Below are positions 48,414-59,700 of a DNA stretch of 64,000 nucleotides, one piece after another. The translations under genes were made by a program, and so were the position numbers. A model generated the notes under the pieces. The model was not told the DNA's origin. It did not search any database and saw only the letters and a list, made by a program, of their open reading frames with translations. Origin of the DNA: Humulus lupulus (taxonomy: Eukaryota; Streptophyta; Magnoliopsida; Rosales; Cannabaceae). The stretch lies in assembly GCF_963169125.1 (NCBI RefSeq), contig NC_084797.1:95017868-95081867 (forward strand), read 5' to 3'. Numbering within the stretch: the first letter of the stretch is position 1; the number at the start of each line of letters is the position of its first letter.

Positions 48414-48720
48414 CTAGCTTGCTAAGACCGAAGGGAAGAACAAATTTGAGAAGCCCAACAACTGGAAATCGAAGGTTGACAGAGAGATAGAGAAAGACAA
48501 GAGAGAGAGAGTGAGGAGTTCGGAGACCGTACGACCAAGCCGAAGAAATGGGTCTCTTCTTTGTGTCGATATGTTGAAGGAAATGGGCAGAAATGTTGAA
48601 GGAAAGCTCAGAAATGGGTGTCTCGGGTCTCAAAAATGGGGAAGAGAAAGGAGATGGGTGTCTCGGGATTCTCAGGTCTCAGAAATGAAAAAAAAATTCT
48701 AAGTGGCAGGATGTGAATAT
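48414..48720 (-). promoter_or_regulatory. Probable CACTA 5' leader exon
   Basis: On the minus strand this has a CTCTCTCTCT-rich leader (48497-48513) and ends at a good donor, AGCTAG|GTAAGTAA, at about 48413. Just upstream is a doubled GGTGTCTCGGG motif (48616-48671). The position near the 5' end of the element and the donor suggest a non-coding first exon spliced to the transposase; this is inference. Confidence 0.4.
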
Positions 48721-49248
48721 ATTACCGCCCTTTTTACATAAAAAAGTTGCCCAATATAATACTCTACAATAATACTTTTCTATTAGTATTATATTGATGT
48801 GTTATGGAAATGGGTATTTGGTGTAGTGCCCTTTACCAAAAGTCTAAAATTCCCTTGAGCTTATCTTTACCCGCAAGTGCCACCAAGGGTAATTTTGTCA
48901 TTTTCCATGTCCAGCTAATTCCTCGAGTGTTCCTATAAATCCCCGTTAAATCCTGACATGTCCAAATAATTACTAAATTACTACCCGTTACTCGACAAAT
49001 CCTGAACACACATTACGTTCCCAAAATACCCCTAGGCTCCTCCCGAGTTGGGTATTCGACCCTGTTATGACTTTCTAGCTATACTGCTCCCTATGACCGT
49101 CTAGGTTCGTGCATCACAAATATATCACAACTCACTCGTGGTATCAATCACAATATACACAAATATTGTATTTATGCCCTCAACGGGCTAAAATTACAAA
49201 CATGCCCCTAATAGCCAAATGGGGCCCACATGCATATTTAATTCACCT

Positions 49249-50296
49249 CACTACTACAAATATAGGCTTTCTCTGCGCTTTTTTTCTAGCATTAAACTAA
49301 AAACGCAGAGAAAAGGTTCAAATGAGTCTAAAACACGATGTGGGAAAAAAAGTAGACTTTTCTCTGCGGTTTTCTCTATGGAACCGCGAAGAAAGCCCTT
49401 GCCCTACATAAAACCCTCGACTCACAGCCTTTACTCATTCTTCTAATTTCTTCCACTTTAGCAGACCCGAGAGGAACGGCGCAACCCTTCTTCCCTAGCC
49501 ACGGTTAGTGCTCTTTTCACCTTTTTTTTTTTAGTTTTTTTTTCATTTTCTTCCATATTTACGCTACAACTCATGTAAATATACATATATATTGATTTGT
49601 TTTGAAGTTTTAGGGCAAAAATGAAGATATATTGATTGAGTATAATGTGTTTTGAATGTATGTTTATAGGGTGATTTTCAAGCTTTTTTCCAACATTTTT
49701 GAATGTTTGTGAAGGACTAAAAGACATTTTTGTTGTTCAAATCAGGTATTGGTCACTAAAACTTGACTTTTTTTGTTTTTTTTTTAATTATTTCGGTTTT
49801 TTGTTATTTTTATATTATTAATCTAGTTCATATGTATTTTGATTATGTTAATATTAATTATGTTTACTCCTTAAAATGTATTGTATTTGACATAATTTTT
49901 TATATTTTTTATGAAATGTATATATATAATATTGAAAATTAGTTATCAAATTATGTTATAATATTGAAAATATATATATAATCGGAATTGAAAATAATTA
50001 TATATAATCGAAATTGAAATTTTTTTTTTTATTAAAATGGCTTTCTCCCCGGTTGTATTAACAAAACCGCAAAGAAAGGTACCCTTTTCTCTGCGGTTGT
50101 GTTGAATAAACTGCAGAGAAAAGGGTACCTTTCTCCGCGGTTTTTTCAACACAACCGCAGAGAAAAGTGTGGCTTTTCTCTGCGGTTTTCATACCACTTT
50201 TCTCTGCGGTCGAATACACTACGCTTTTCAATACTCTCGAAAACCGCAGTGTATTAAGTAAAAAAACCGCAGAGAAAGACCTTTTTTGTAGTAGTG
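49249..50296. mobile_element. 1.05-kb non-autonomous CACTA element
   Basis: The ends are CACTACTACAAATATAGG (49249) and CACTACTACAAAAAAGG (opposite strand from 50296). The target duplication is CCT (49246-49248 and 50297-50299), and excision restores LTR C. Both ends carry dense copies, in both orientations, of AACCGCAGAGAAA or close variants (5' side 49264-49395; 3' side 50040-50275). The middle is AT-rich and has no transposase. It presumably relies on a related autonomous element, but its subterminal repeat differs from that of the 13.3-kb element, so that element is probably not its driver. Confidence 0.95.
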
Positions 50297-50420
50297 CCTA
50301 AACATGCATTTCTTATCACATAATCATCAAATTCATATATTAATGTAATTAAATCAATTATTGACCTCCTAGCACTCTAATGAAGGCCATAAGCCCTATT
50401 AGCAAATTTGGGACGCTACA

Positions 50421-50456
50421 ACTATCCCCTCCTTACAGAAATTTCATCCTCGAAAT
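50421..50456 (-). other. 3' end and polypurine tract of element C
   Basis: On the minus strand this reads ATTTCGAGGATGAAATTTC then TGTAAGGAGGGGATAGT up to the LTR start, nearly identical to 25682-25717 in element A. Confidence 0.9.
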
Positions 50457-52553
50457 TACCTGAACAACTCGAGATAACGATCTCGCATATATGTCTCAAG
50501 TTCCCAAGTCACCTCTTCCACTTTGTTGTTCCTCCACAACACTTTCACTAAGGCGATGGTCTTGCTCCGCAAGACTTTATCCTTTCGATTGAGAATCTGA
50601 ACCGGCCTCTCTTCATACGATAAATCCTTTACCAGCTCCAAGTTCTCATAACTCAGCACGTGCACAGAATCAGATACATACTCCTGAAGCATGGATACAC
50701 GAAACACATTGTGAACCCCTGATAGAGCTAGAGGCATCGCCAATCTGTAAACTACCTCTCAAACCAATTCTGGAATCTCAAAGGGGCCAACGAACCTAGG
50801 ACTCAGCTTTCCCCGAACACCAAACTGTTTCACTCCTCTCAAGGGAGAAACTCTGATAAATACATTGTGACTGACTTGAAACTCTACACTTCGATGTCCC
50901 AATTCTGAGTAACTCTTTTGGTGACTCTGGGAGGCGAGCATTCGAGCTCTAATCTTTTCAATCGCCTCATTGATTCTCTGAACAACCTCAGGACCTAAAT
51001 ATGTCCTCTCACCCGTCCCATCCCAATGGATAGGTGATCTACCCTTCCTCCCATATAACATCTTATAGAGCCACTCTGATAGTCGTCTGATAACTATTAT
51101 TGTACGCAAACTCAATCAAAGGGAGATACTTACTCCAAGACCCCAAAATTTAGAACACAAGCTCATAACATATATTCCATTAACTGAATCATCCTCTCAA
51201 AATGTCCATTCGTTTGAGGATGATAAGCGGTACTAAACCACAACCGTGTACCCATAGCCTTCTGTAGGCTCTCCCAAAACTTGGAGGTAAAGGTTGGGTC
51301 CCTTTCAGACACTATCGACCTCGGAGCCCCATGTAGTCGTACAATTTCTTTCACATATAAGTCAGCATACTGCTCCATAGTATAAGTTCTCCTATCAGAC
51401 AAAAAGTGGGCGGACTTGGTATACCTGTCCACAATCACCCACATTAAATCATGTTGTCCCACGGTCTTCGGTAATCCAACCACGAAGTCCATGGTGATAT
51501 CCTCCCATTTCCACTACAGAATTCCTAGAGGCTACAACAACCCTGCTGGCCTCTAATGTTCAACTTTTACCTGCTAACAAGTTAAACACTTGGCCACATA
51601 ATCCACAACATCCCTCTTCATTCTCGGCCACCAATAGAGAGTTCTCAAATCTTGGAACATCTTCGTCGTTCCCGGATGTACAGAATAGGGAGTGGTATGA
51701 GACTCATCCAAGATCTCTCGCCAGATACCAGAATCCATTGGAACACAAATCCAACCTTTGTACTTCAATAGTCCCATCTCTGAAATAGAGAAGTCTTTAG
51801 CCACTCCGGCTAAGTCGCTCTCTTTGTGCTCTCTCAACTGAGGATCCTCCCCCTGTGCCTCCTTGATCCTCTCAAGGAGAGTAGATTGAAGTGTGATGTT
51901 GGCTAACTTACCAACCACCGACTCTATACCCGCTCTAGTCACTCTTCAGCTAACTTATCTGATATATGCCTTGAACTAAACAACTGTCTTGGGCCCTTCC
52001 GACTCAGTGCATCAGCCACTACATTGGCCTTTCCAGGATGGTATAAAATATCACAATCATAATCCTTTACCAATTCCAGCCAACATCTTTAGCGCATGTT
52101 CAGATCCTTCTGAGTAAAGAAGTACTTCAAACTCTTATGGTTGGTGTATATTTTGCACTTCTCTCCATATAGATAATGTATCCAACCCTTAAGTGCAAAT
52201 ACCATTGCTGCCAATTCCAGATCATGTGTGGGATACCTCTGCTCATATTCCTTCAACGATCTTGATGCATAGGCTATTACTTATCCAGCTTGCATTAGTA
52301 CACACCCCAAACCCTTTCTGGAAGCATCACAATAGACTACAAACTTTTCATTGTCTGATGGCAAACTCAATACTGGAGCGGTGATCAATCGTCGCTTCAA
52401 CTCCTTGAAACTGTTCTCACACATGTATGTTCATACATACTTAGTCTTCTTACGCGTCAATTCAGTCAATGGTATGGCTATTCTGGAAAATCCCTTGACA
52501 GAGCACCGATAGTACCCTATTAATCCCAAAAAGCTTCTAACCTCCGGTACACT
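50457..52553 (-). pseudogene. Pol of gypsy element C: RNase H, integrase, chromodomain tail
   Basis: On the minus strand, from high to low coordinates: the end of RT (FLGLIGYYR near 52530), RNase H (YCDASRKGLGCVLMQAG near 52330, DALSRKG near 51990), the integrase zinc region (51574-51942, HPGTTKMFQDLRTLYWWP...CLTC), the integrase core (51163-51492: Asp in WVIVDRYTKSAHF, the second Asp in VSERDPTF, Glu in NGHFERMIQ), the integrase C-terminal part (50759-51115), and a chromodomain-like tail (VLWRNNKVEEVTWELE, 50456-50743). This tail marks a chromovirus. Several stops separate the pieces. Gag, protease and most of RT are cut off at 52554. Confidence 0.88.
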
Positions 52554-54618
52554 TGTAACGACCCAAAATTGCTAATAAGGCTTAAGGGCCTTGATTAGTG
52601 TGCCGGGAGGGCATAATTGTGACAGTCAAAATCCCGTGATCCGTAAGGGGAAAGACCGGGTAAGCTGTGCAATCCCACACCGCCTGGGGAAGGTCAAGTG
52701 TAATGATTCTAAGACTGTGTAGGTATAGGACTACACAGTTGAAGAGGGCTTAAATGGATTGATGGGTACTACCTATATCAGGAAGGTGCATCTTCTTTTC
52801 GGTAGCCCATCACTTGAGAACTCCATGGTTAAGCGTGCTTGGCCTGGAGTAATCTAGGGATGGGTGACCTCTTGGGAAGTTTTCCCAGGAAGTGTGCGAG
52901 TGAGGACAAAGCACGCTGGAAAGACTTGTCTTGGTTTGTAGGGCCAGTCGTCATTCCAGAAAGCAGCCATAGTGACACAATAATTGGTTTATGTTTGATT
53001 TAAATTACTTAATTCATGATTATGTGATAAGCATGCTTACATGATTATACAGATATGTGAGATGCATGATTATGAATATTAGTATGCATGTAGGCCCTGT
53101 TTAGATTATAGGGGCATATATGTCATTTTGGCCCATTGAGGGCATAAATGTGATTATATGTGATAAATTGTTGAGACCACATTATTATGTAGATATATTT
53201 TCAGCATATGGCTCGAGACGGTCCTAGTGAGCGGTTTGGAGAAATAGTCACGGCAAGGATTTATACCCGGCTCGGGGGAGCCTGGGGATATTTTCGGGAA
53301 TTTAGGAGATATATTGGAGATTATTAGACATTGGGTAAATAATTGGTGATTAATTTGATGATGGAATTTAAGTAGTAAATATTAGGAACACTTGAGGAAT
53401 TAGAGGGAATCTGGAACAAATGACAATTATATCCCTATATTAAGTTATATATTAGTCTTATTGTGGGAGGGTAAAAAGGTCATTTCCTAAACTAAGGATA
53501 TATTCAGCTTATCTTAAGATTAAAGCAGAATGTTGTGGAATGACTGAAGAAAGAAACTCATAGAAATCCCCTCTCTTCCTCACTTTTACGATTTCCCCTT
53601 CTCTCTCTCTCATTTGAGTACCTTGAAGCTAAGGGAAAAAGGGGTTGTGAACTTGGGTGTTTGGCTGAGTATTTGGGAGCTTAATTGAAAAGAAGGCTTA
53701 AGGAATTGAAGCTGATCAGGCAGGGAACTCAGCTGAGAATTGGACTATAATTAGAGGTAAAAACTTTCTAGGTTTTGTTGTTGAGTAGGTTAGGTTGAAC
53801 TTGAGCTTTTAAGCATGGATTGAATGATGAATTTTGGTTGTTGGTTTGAGTAGGAAAATTCCAGTACTTAGCACTATGATTCTTGGGGTTGAATTAAGGT
53901 ATTGCTTCCTGTTTTTGTTGCTAGGAATTATAGGATGAAAATATGTGTGATTAGAGGTCTAAGTTCGTAATTGGTTTAGTGTAGAGTTGGGGGAAAATTC
54001 TTGGTGAATTGGTGAGTTCTCGGCTGGAAGAAGAAGGAGGAAAACCCAGGTTTTCCCTGGGTTCGCAGGGCGGGCTGCAACCCAGGTTGGGGGCGCCGCG
54101 GCGCGTGTGGGCTTCCTGGCCATGGGAGCTCTCTGACTTGGGGGCGCGTCGCGACTTTCCTGGCCAAGTCGCAACCCACCTCCCCTTTGGTGTGAGAGCT
54201 TTCTGTCTGACTTGGGGCAAGTCGCAACTGGCTGGGCCAAGTTGCGACCCGCCTAGGGGTCTTGAACTTGGAAGAGTTCTTAGTGTCGTTAGGGCACGGG
54301 GGTTCGAACCTAAGGCTCGAGACAATTTCTACTGCCTAGTATAATGGAAATTGAGGTCCTGGAGGCCAGTTTTGCTATCTAAGTATTTATTTCTAATTGG
54401 AAGTTGATAGATATCGATAATTCTTATGACTAGGTTTCTCGCCAAGGCTCGAGGCTAGGGATCGTGCTCGGAGTCAGTTCAATTTTTCCACTCGAAATCA
54501 AAGGTAAGAAAATGGCACCCGGATATATTGGGACTAAGAGTTCCCTATATTTATATGCAATGTCATATGATGGTATTATTCCATGTGGACATGAGATAAA
54601 CGGCCTAAGAATAGATTG
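52554..54618 (+). mobile_element. Gypsy LTR E, 3' truncated
   Basis: Starts TGTAACGACCCAAAATTGC at 52554 inside pol of element C. It follows LTR B closely in the other orientation, including the GC-rich island with GTCGCGACT motifs (54060-54260) and CAAAGGTAAGAAAATGG (about 54500-54516). The LTR text ends near 54618, before the CTCACGGGTGCT block and the 3' end. It holds a 5S-promoter LTR at 52620-52979. The 111- and 124-residue ORFs in the GC island are by-products of the repeat. Confidence 0.82.
52620..52979 (+). mobile_element. Cassandra-like solo LTR with 5S rRNA promoter
   Basis: 360 bp with TG...CA ends (TGACAGTC to GTGACACA), flanked by ATAATTG on both sides (52613-52619 and 52980-52986). 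Of this, a 5-bp duplication plus chance identity is the usual reading. The middle (about 52800-52885) reads like 5S rRNA: AGAACTCCATGGTTAAGC, GCGTGCTTGG, GGATGGGTGACCTC and TTGGGAAGT, which cover the pol III internal control region. TCCCACACCGCCTGGGGAA near the start is typical of Cassandra TRIM LTRs. LTR B gives the empty site (GGGCATATTTGGTTTATG). There is no poly-A tail, which speaks against a SINE. Confidence 0.8.
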
Positions 54619-56761
54619 ATAAACCATAAGTATTACATTAAACAAGAACTAATTCAAACCATGGCTATGGCTACTTCATGAGATCTTAGTTCTAACTTAA
54701 GTTTGAAAGCATACATAATAAAGTTCTATAATCTTGAACATCTTTTACTTCAAAAATGAAAAACAAAAACATAGAAAGATACACAAAAAGTAAGCCATGA
54801 AACTTGCTCCATCCTTCAATTCATCATCCATTGTGCACTTGTCTTTGTTGTGGGTTGATTTGCTTAGCTTCATAAGAATTTAAATAATTAGTGCTTAAAC
54901 TTAAAGTTAATAGTAAACTAAAAGAGTACATAAAAAAAAAAGTTAATTGCCTAATTATGACTTTATCAGCTGGCCATGCAATTATACTACCTATAACATC
55001 TTCTATAGTAGACATAACCCCCAAAGGCCTCCATAGAAATGCATCATTCTTTCCACAAGATCTATCCCCACTTTCATAGCACTAGGCCCAAGAGGAACAT
55101 GGTGAACCTCATCATTTAGGTCACTTGAAACAAAATAGCCTTCTGCAATAATTTCACTAGATCCAAATGTGTGATTCTTGACACTCTAACAATATATCAA
55201 TAAAACAAATTCACCATGAGTAAGAAGTAAGTGATTTTATATTGAATAATATAAGTTCTAAATTTTATCATTTTCATGTAATTAGTATCATAATTACTGT
55301 AGGGGAAGGAACATGAGAATTTGATTGAACATTGTTTGATTGCTCCTCACTTTGAGCAGATGTATTATATTTACAAGTAAGATCACAAAACATGAATTTA
55401 ACATCAAAATTAAAAGAAGAAAATACAAAAGTAAAGGCAAACCTAAAAATTAAACATGAATCTTAGTTATTATTATATGAAGAGAATAAACAATACTTTC
55501 AATCACTGATGTAACAAAAATATCCCAAAAACACTATACTTATCTACATAAAATAAGTCTTAAACACATCATTTATTCCCCTAAAAATACTATACTTATC
55601 TGCATAAAATAAGATAAAGCCCAAACAATCTCTTTAAGCTTCACTGACATAGTTAAAATATTTAAAATATATATTTTCATAATATATACTTCCAAATTTA
55701 AAACTGAAATAAAAAAAAAAAGGCCTAGAGAACAATAAGCAACAACCACATTAGCTTATAGAAGAATCATTCACTAAATTTCACAATCTTAGTCCATTGA
55801 GTCATTTTCACACACACTTGGTTTGCATCACAAAAAAGGAAAGAAAAATATAAAAATAAACACAAAATCCATAATCAAGTAAGAGGTTTCTACAACATTC
55901 AAGCACATAAATAAAATAATTGTTACGGCTGAATCAATAACCAAGTAATTGATTAAACACCACACTCAAAAGAAACCCTTTCATTCTAATAATGAAAAAC
56001 AACATAGTTGGAAGTACAGAGAAAAGAAAAGAAGAGAAATATGTAGAGCTCGCAAAATATGTAACTGCAATTATACTAATTTTACCAGTTTATTCTAACC
56101 TTTTCATAGCCTTTAAATGTTGATCTATGAACAAAATATGTAATAGTAATTAAAAAATCTTGATTAGGAATATAAGAAAGTCTTTTAGGAAAAGAAAAAA
56201 CAATATAAGGAAAGTGACAATCGTAGGGACCCTCAAGGCACTAAACTAATTTTGATTTAATTCCTACAACTTATATATCAAATTGGCCACGGAAAGTACT
56301 AGCAATTTATAAAATAAATACTAAAAAATAGAGGACGAAACAATAATGAACACACCCATTCAAGTAAAAGAAAAATGGACAAAAAAAAATAATTATATAA
56401 TAAAGAAATGCTCCAATTAAAAAACAGAAACTAACTAATTAATCAAAGACAAATAATTATTTTTGCCTTTCTAATATCAAATATATATGTAATGTTGATC
56501 TTAGTACCATGTGTATGAGCTCCAAAAAAAAATGATCAGAGCTTATTCACTTCAATTGCTCTCAAGTGGAACACAGATACCCTTCAATTGCTCATCCACT
56601 TAATCATTCCAGTCAAGCATATCATTTATAGTCTTTTGCATCTAAAACTATCCAAATTCAAGTAAAAAAAGCCTACCCCAGAATCGTGTTGATGCCTGAA
56701 TCTTTGTGAGGTACTCAATGGTAGCCTTCCTAGGTTTTACATTTGGTATGGGCACCCATCT
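54619..56761 (-). pseudogene. Remnant of a CACTA second gene (DUF8039-like)
   Basis: AT-rich DNA with a minus-strand coding patch at about 54955-55190: VSSDLNDEVHHVPLGPSAM, then in another frame VMSTIEDVIGSIIAWPADKV. This matches the last exon of the CACTA second gene at 36429-36707 in pattern (PLGP...V.VD...IGS..AWP..KV). Another minus-strand coding patch is at 56660-56760 (KPRKATIEYLTKIQ). CACTA termini are not found on either side, so this is a fragment. The rest (55200-56650) has no recognisable coding content. It could also be a fragment of a host gene of the same family. Confidence 0.5.
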
Positions 56762-59700
56762 TGTAACGACCCAAATTCACTAATATGGCTTAAGGGCCTT
56801 GATTAGTGTGCCGGGAGGGCATAGTTGAGTTAAATGTGATTTGAGTGAGTTTATTGATTTGAATGCATAATTATATGATTAATAATGCTTGTATGATTAT
56901 ATTGATGTTAATGTGATATATATAAGGTATTTGTGAGAACCACATTATTATGTGGGTAGGTTCGCAAAGCACGACTTGAGGCGATCCTAGGGCTAGACAG
57001 CGGGAAAAGTCACAACGGGATTTAACAGTTGACTTTGGATAAGTCAGGGGTATTTTAGGTATCGGTTAGTTATTTAGACTATCGGGTTATGAAAATAAAT
57101 ATATGGAGATAAATTTGAGGTTAGGAAGACTAGGCGGGAATATTGGGGAATTTTACCGTTTTGCCCCGGGGACGTTTTCGGCACCCCGAGCCTTGGGTTT
57201 GACCTAAGTGGTAAAGGATAGACTTATAAAAAAATAGAAAACAGTAGAACAAAATTAAACCGACTTTTCTTTCTCAGCCTATTCTCTCTCTTCTCTCTCA
57301 AGGAAAAACACAAGCTAAACACAGAGAAATTTGGAGGATTTGAGCTGGAATTTCAGCTGGAATTTAGTGAATTGAAGAGAGGATTTTGAGGTTTAACTCA
57401 AGGATTATCCAAGAAATTTAATCAGTAATAAGGTAAGTAGTGATTCCTTTCCTTTTTGGTTAGAAAATTCTGAGTTCTAGCTAGGTGTTGAGATAGTTGC
57501 AATTTTGATGTTTAAGGTTGAATTTAAGCCGGAAGCTTGGGAATTAGCTGGGAATTTACTTGGATTCTGCTTAGAGAAGGGGTTCAGCTGAAGAGGTAAG
57601 CTATAATTCATGATTTGGAAGCTTAAATTTGAGTTTTGACTGGCTGGTTTTAGTGTTTGAAGTTCTTGAGTTTCAGAAATTGAAAAGAGATTTTAATGTG
57701 TGTTAGGCTGGGTTTTTCTGATGAATTATGTTGCTAAAGTCATCTTAAAAGTGTGGGAATGATTGTTATTGAAATAGGGAGCTTTGGGATGATTTTGGGT
57801 AAGGTTAAAGGGTTGGAAATGGTGGAATTTCTGGGCTTGAAGGCAAGGGTCGCGACTCTTTTCTAGAGCGATGCGGCCTTAGGATGAAGATAAGCCAGGA
57901 GGGCTCGGCCAGGGGTGAGCGCCGTGGCGACCAAAGCAAGGGCCGCAGCGCGTGTCTTCTTCCAGGGAGGCCTTAGGTTCTGTTTTAGGGCAGGGCCGCG
58001 ACTAGGCTTTAAGGGCCACAGCCCTTAGATGCATACTTGAACGTTTAGGGCTTTTAAGCACGGGAATCAAGCCTAGTGTGCTCGGGATCAATTTCACCAC
58101 CGTGCTTGGTGGGATTTGATTTCCTGGAAGTTAGTTTTGTACCCGAAAACCTATATTTTGATATTAATGGAACCCAATACCTTGGTTGTGATTAGGTGCT
58201 AAAGCTAGGGCTCGGGATGTTGGTTTTTATTGATCAAATCAGAGATTATGCCCAGCGGAACAACAATCAAATTGTTAGATTAATCCCATAAGATTTCTAG
58301 ATCTACTTCTTCACATGCATATATATATTGAATCAAGGACATGAACAGAAAAATTACCTCAGGTCCTTCCTTGCTGTAATCTTTTCGTATGGCTAAATTC
58401 CTTGAAATCTCACACCAAGATCTTCCAAAATGTTCTCAGGCACACAAAGAACGAGTGTGGGCTCGCTATACAAATAATAGGCAATAACTATTTATCAGAT
58501 GTTCTCAACACATGAGATCTGATAAAGTTTGGACCTAGGTTTTGTGAAGAACAATGACTTTAGTTTTTGTCACTGTTCTCTTTCTCTGAGAGAGATTCCT
58601 AGATATTTTTCTATCCCTGAAAAGTTACGTTCTGTGAAAAACTGATATCCTATCTTTAATATATCCTATATATTAAAATATTTTTTATTTTAAACAAATT
58701 CAAAATAAATGATCAGTTATCAGATTTTTGTTTAAATAATAATATTTTAATCATATTAAAATATCTCATTATTTATTTAATATTTAAATAACTAAAATTG
58801 TGGAATCAAGAGACTGAGTAAACTCTCTTATGTGTGTAGCACAGTGCCTGTGCACTGTGCCACACGTGTACCACATGCATGTGATGGCATGTGATTTTTC
58901 CCAATTTTTATTATTATTTAAATACCAAAAATCCCAAAAATAAATTAATTCAAAATTAATTATATTTTTTTTAAATCAAATAATTAATTAATTACACATA
59001 ATTAAACAATAATTATGTTTGATACATACAAAAATATTTTACTTATCACATAAGTCCTTTTTGCCCATTTTTTTGTATTTGCCTTTGACAATGATTGTTT
59101 GAGCCATTTCGGGGACCATGGACCTATAACATTAAGCTCCAATAAATTGAAACTAAATAATTAAACTCTTTAATTATAATAGTTGATTTATTAATTATGA
59201 TATTACTCCACTATAAATTCAGAATTGCACTCTTTATGTTATAGATATACTTTTACAGAAATCTTTTTCTTAAGTCGTCCATTGATATAACCATTTTACA
59301 ATAGTTCAACCCTCTAATTAATTAGTTCATAAATTAGAATGGAAGAATTACCATTTAACCTTTCTAATTTACTTCTTATTCCTTAAGTACCATTAATTCA
59401 CTAGTGAATAATTAATCTATAATCTAATTATAGATTTGAGCTCAAAATCATTCAGTTCCAGAATTAACCCTTAAGGCAACTAATTTACGATCTGTTAGGA
59501 AAGATTAGATTATGTATTGTTGATACATGTTCCCAGCCATCCATGATATTAAATCTCCAAAATAAAAGTCATTAGCCTCATTCTTTGAAGAGACCTTAAC
59601 GAATGAATCAAAAGATTTAATAAACATGAACAGGAGTTCATGAACACTCAGGATTTAGGCTGATCTATAAATGATCATCAGTTATGATATGAATTACAAG

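Larger units (their letters stand above)
35544..48828 (-). mobile_element. 13.3-kb CACTA (CMC/EnSpm) transposon
   Basis: The ends are CACTACAAGAAAAAATG (35544) and, on the opposite strand, CACTACACCAAATACCC (48828). The 3-bp target duplication is CCC (35541-35543 and 48829-48831), and excising it rejoins LTR C cleanly. Subterminal DNA carries many copies of TAACAC/GTGTTA (35570-35890 at the left end, fewer on the right), as expected of transposase-binding repeats. Two minus-strand genes are present: a TNP2-type transposase (39061-42242) and a second gene (36429-38789). The long 5' part (42243-48700) is non-coding. Few lesions are visible, so this is one of the younger insertions. Confidence 0.95.
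33829..50420 (-). mobile_element. 3' LTR of gypsy element C (with two CACTA insertions)
   Basis: On the minus strand the LTR starts TGTAGCGTCCC at 50420, next to the polypurine tract, and ends GGGCGTTACA at 33829. The LTR itself is in three pieces: 33829-35543, 48829-49248 and 50297-50420, about 2.25 kb in all. Landmarks include GGGATCCCAAA (33998), CTCACGGGTGCTCT (34194-34210, minus), GGTAAGAAAA (34632) and a GC-rich island near 34880-35070. It was inserted in copia pol; the 5-mer beside it is TGGGT (33824-33828), but the partner end is not in the window. Confidence 0.85.

Noticed and set aside
52800..52885. A real 5S rRNA gene
   Set aside because: Only the internal promoter half matches well. 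The unit has LTR-like ends and a duplicated flank, so it is a mobile element, not a 5S gene.
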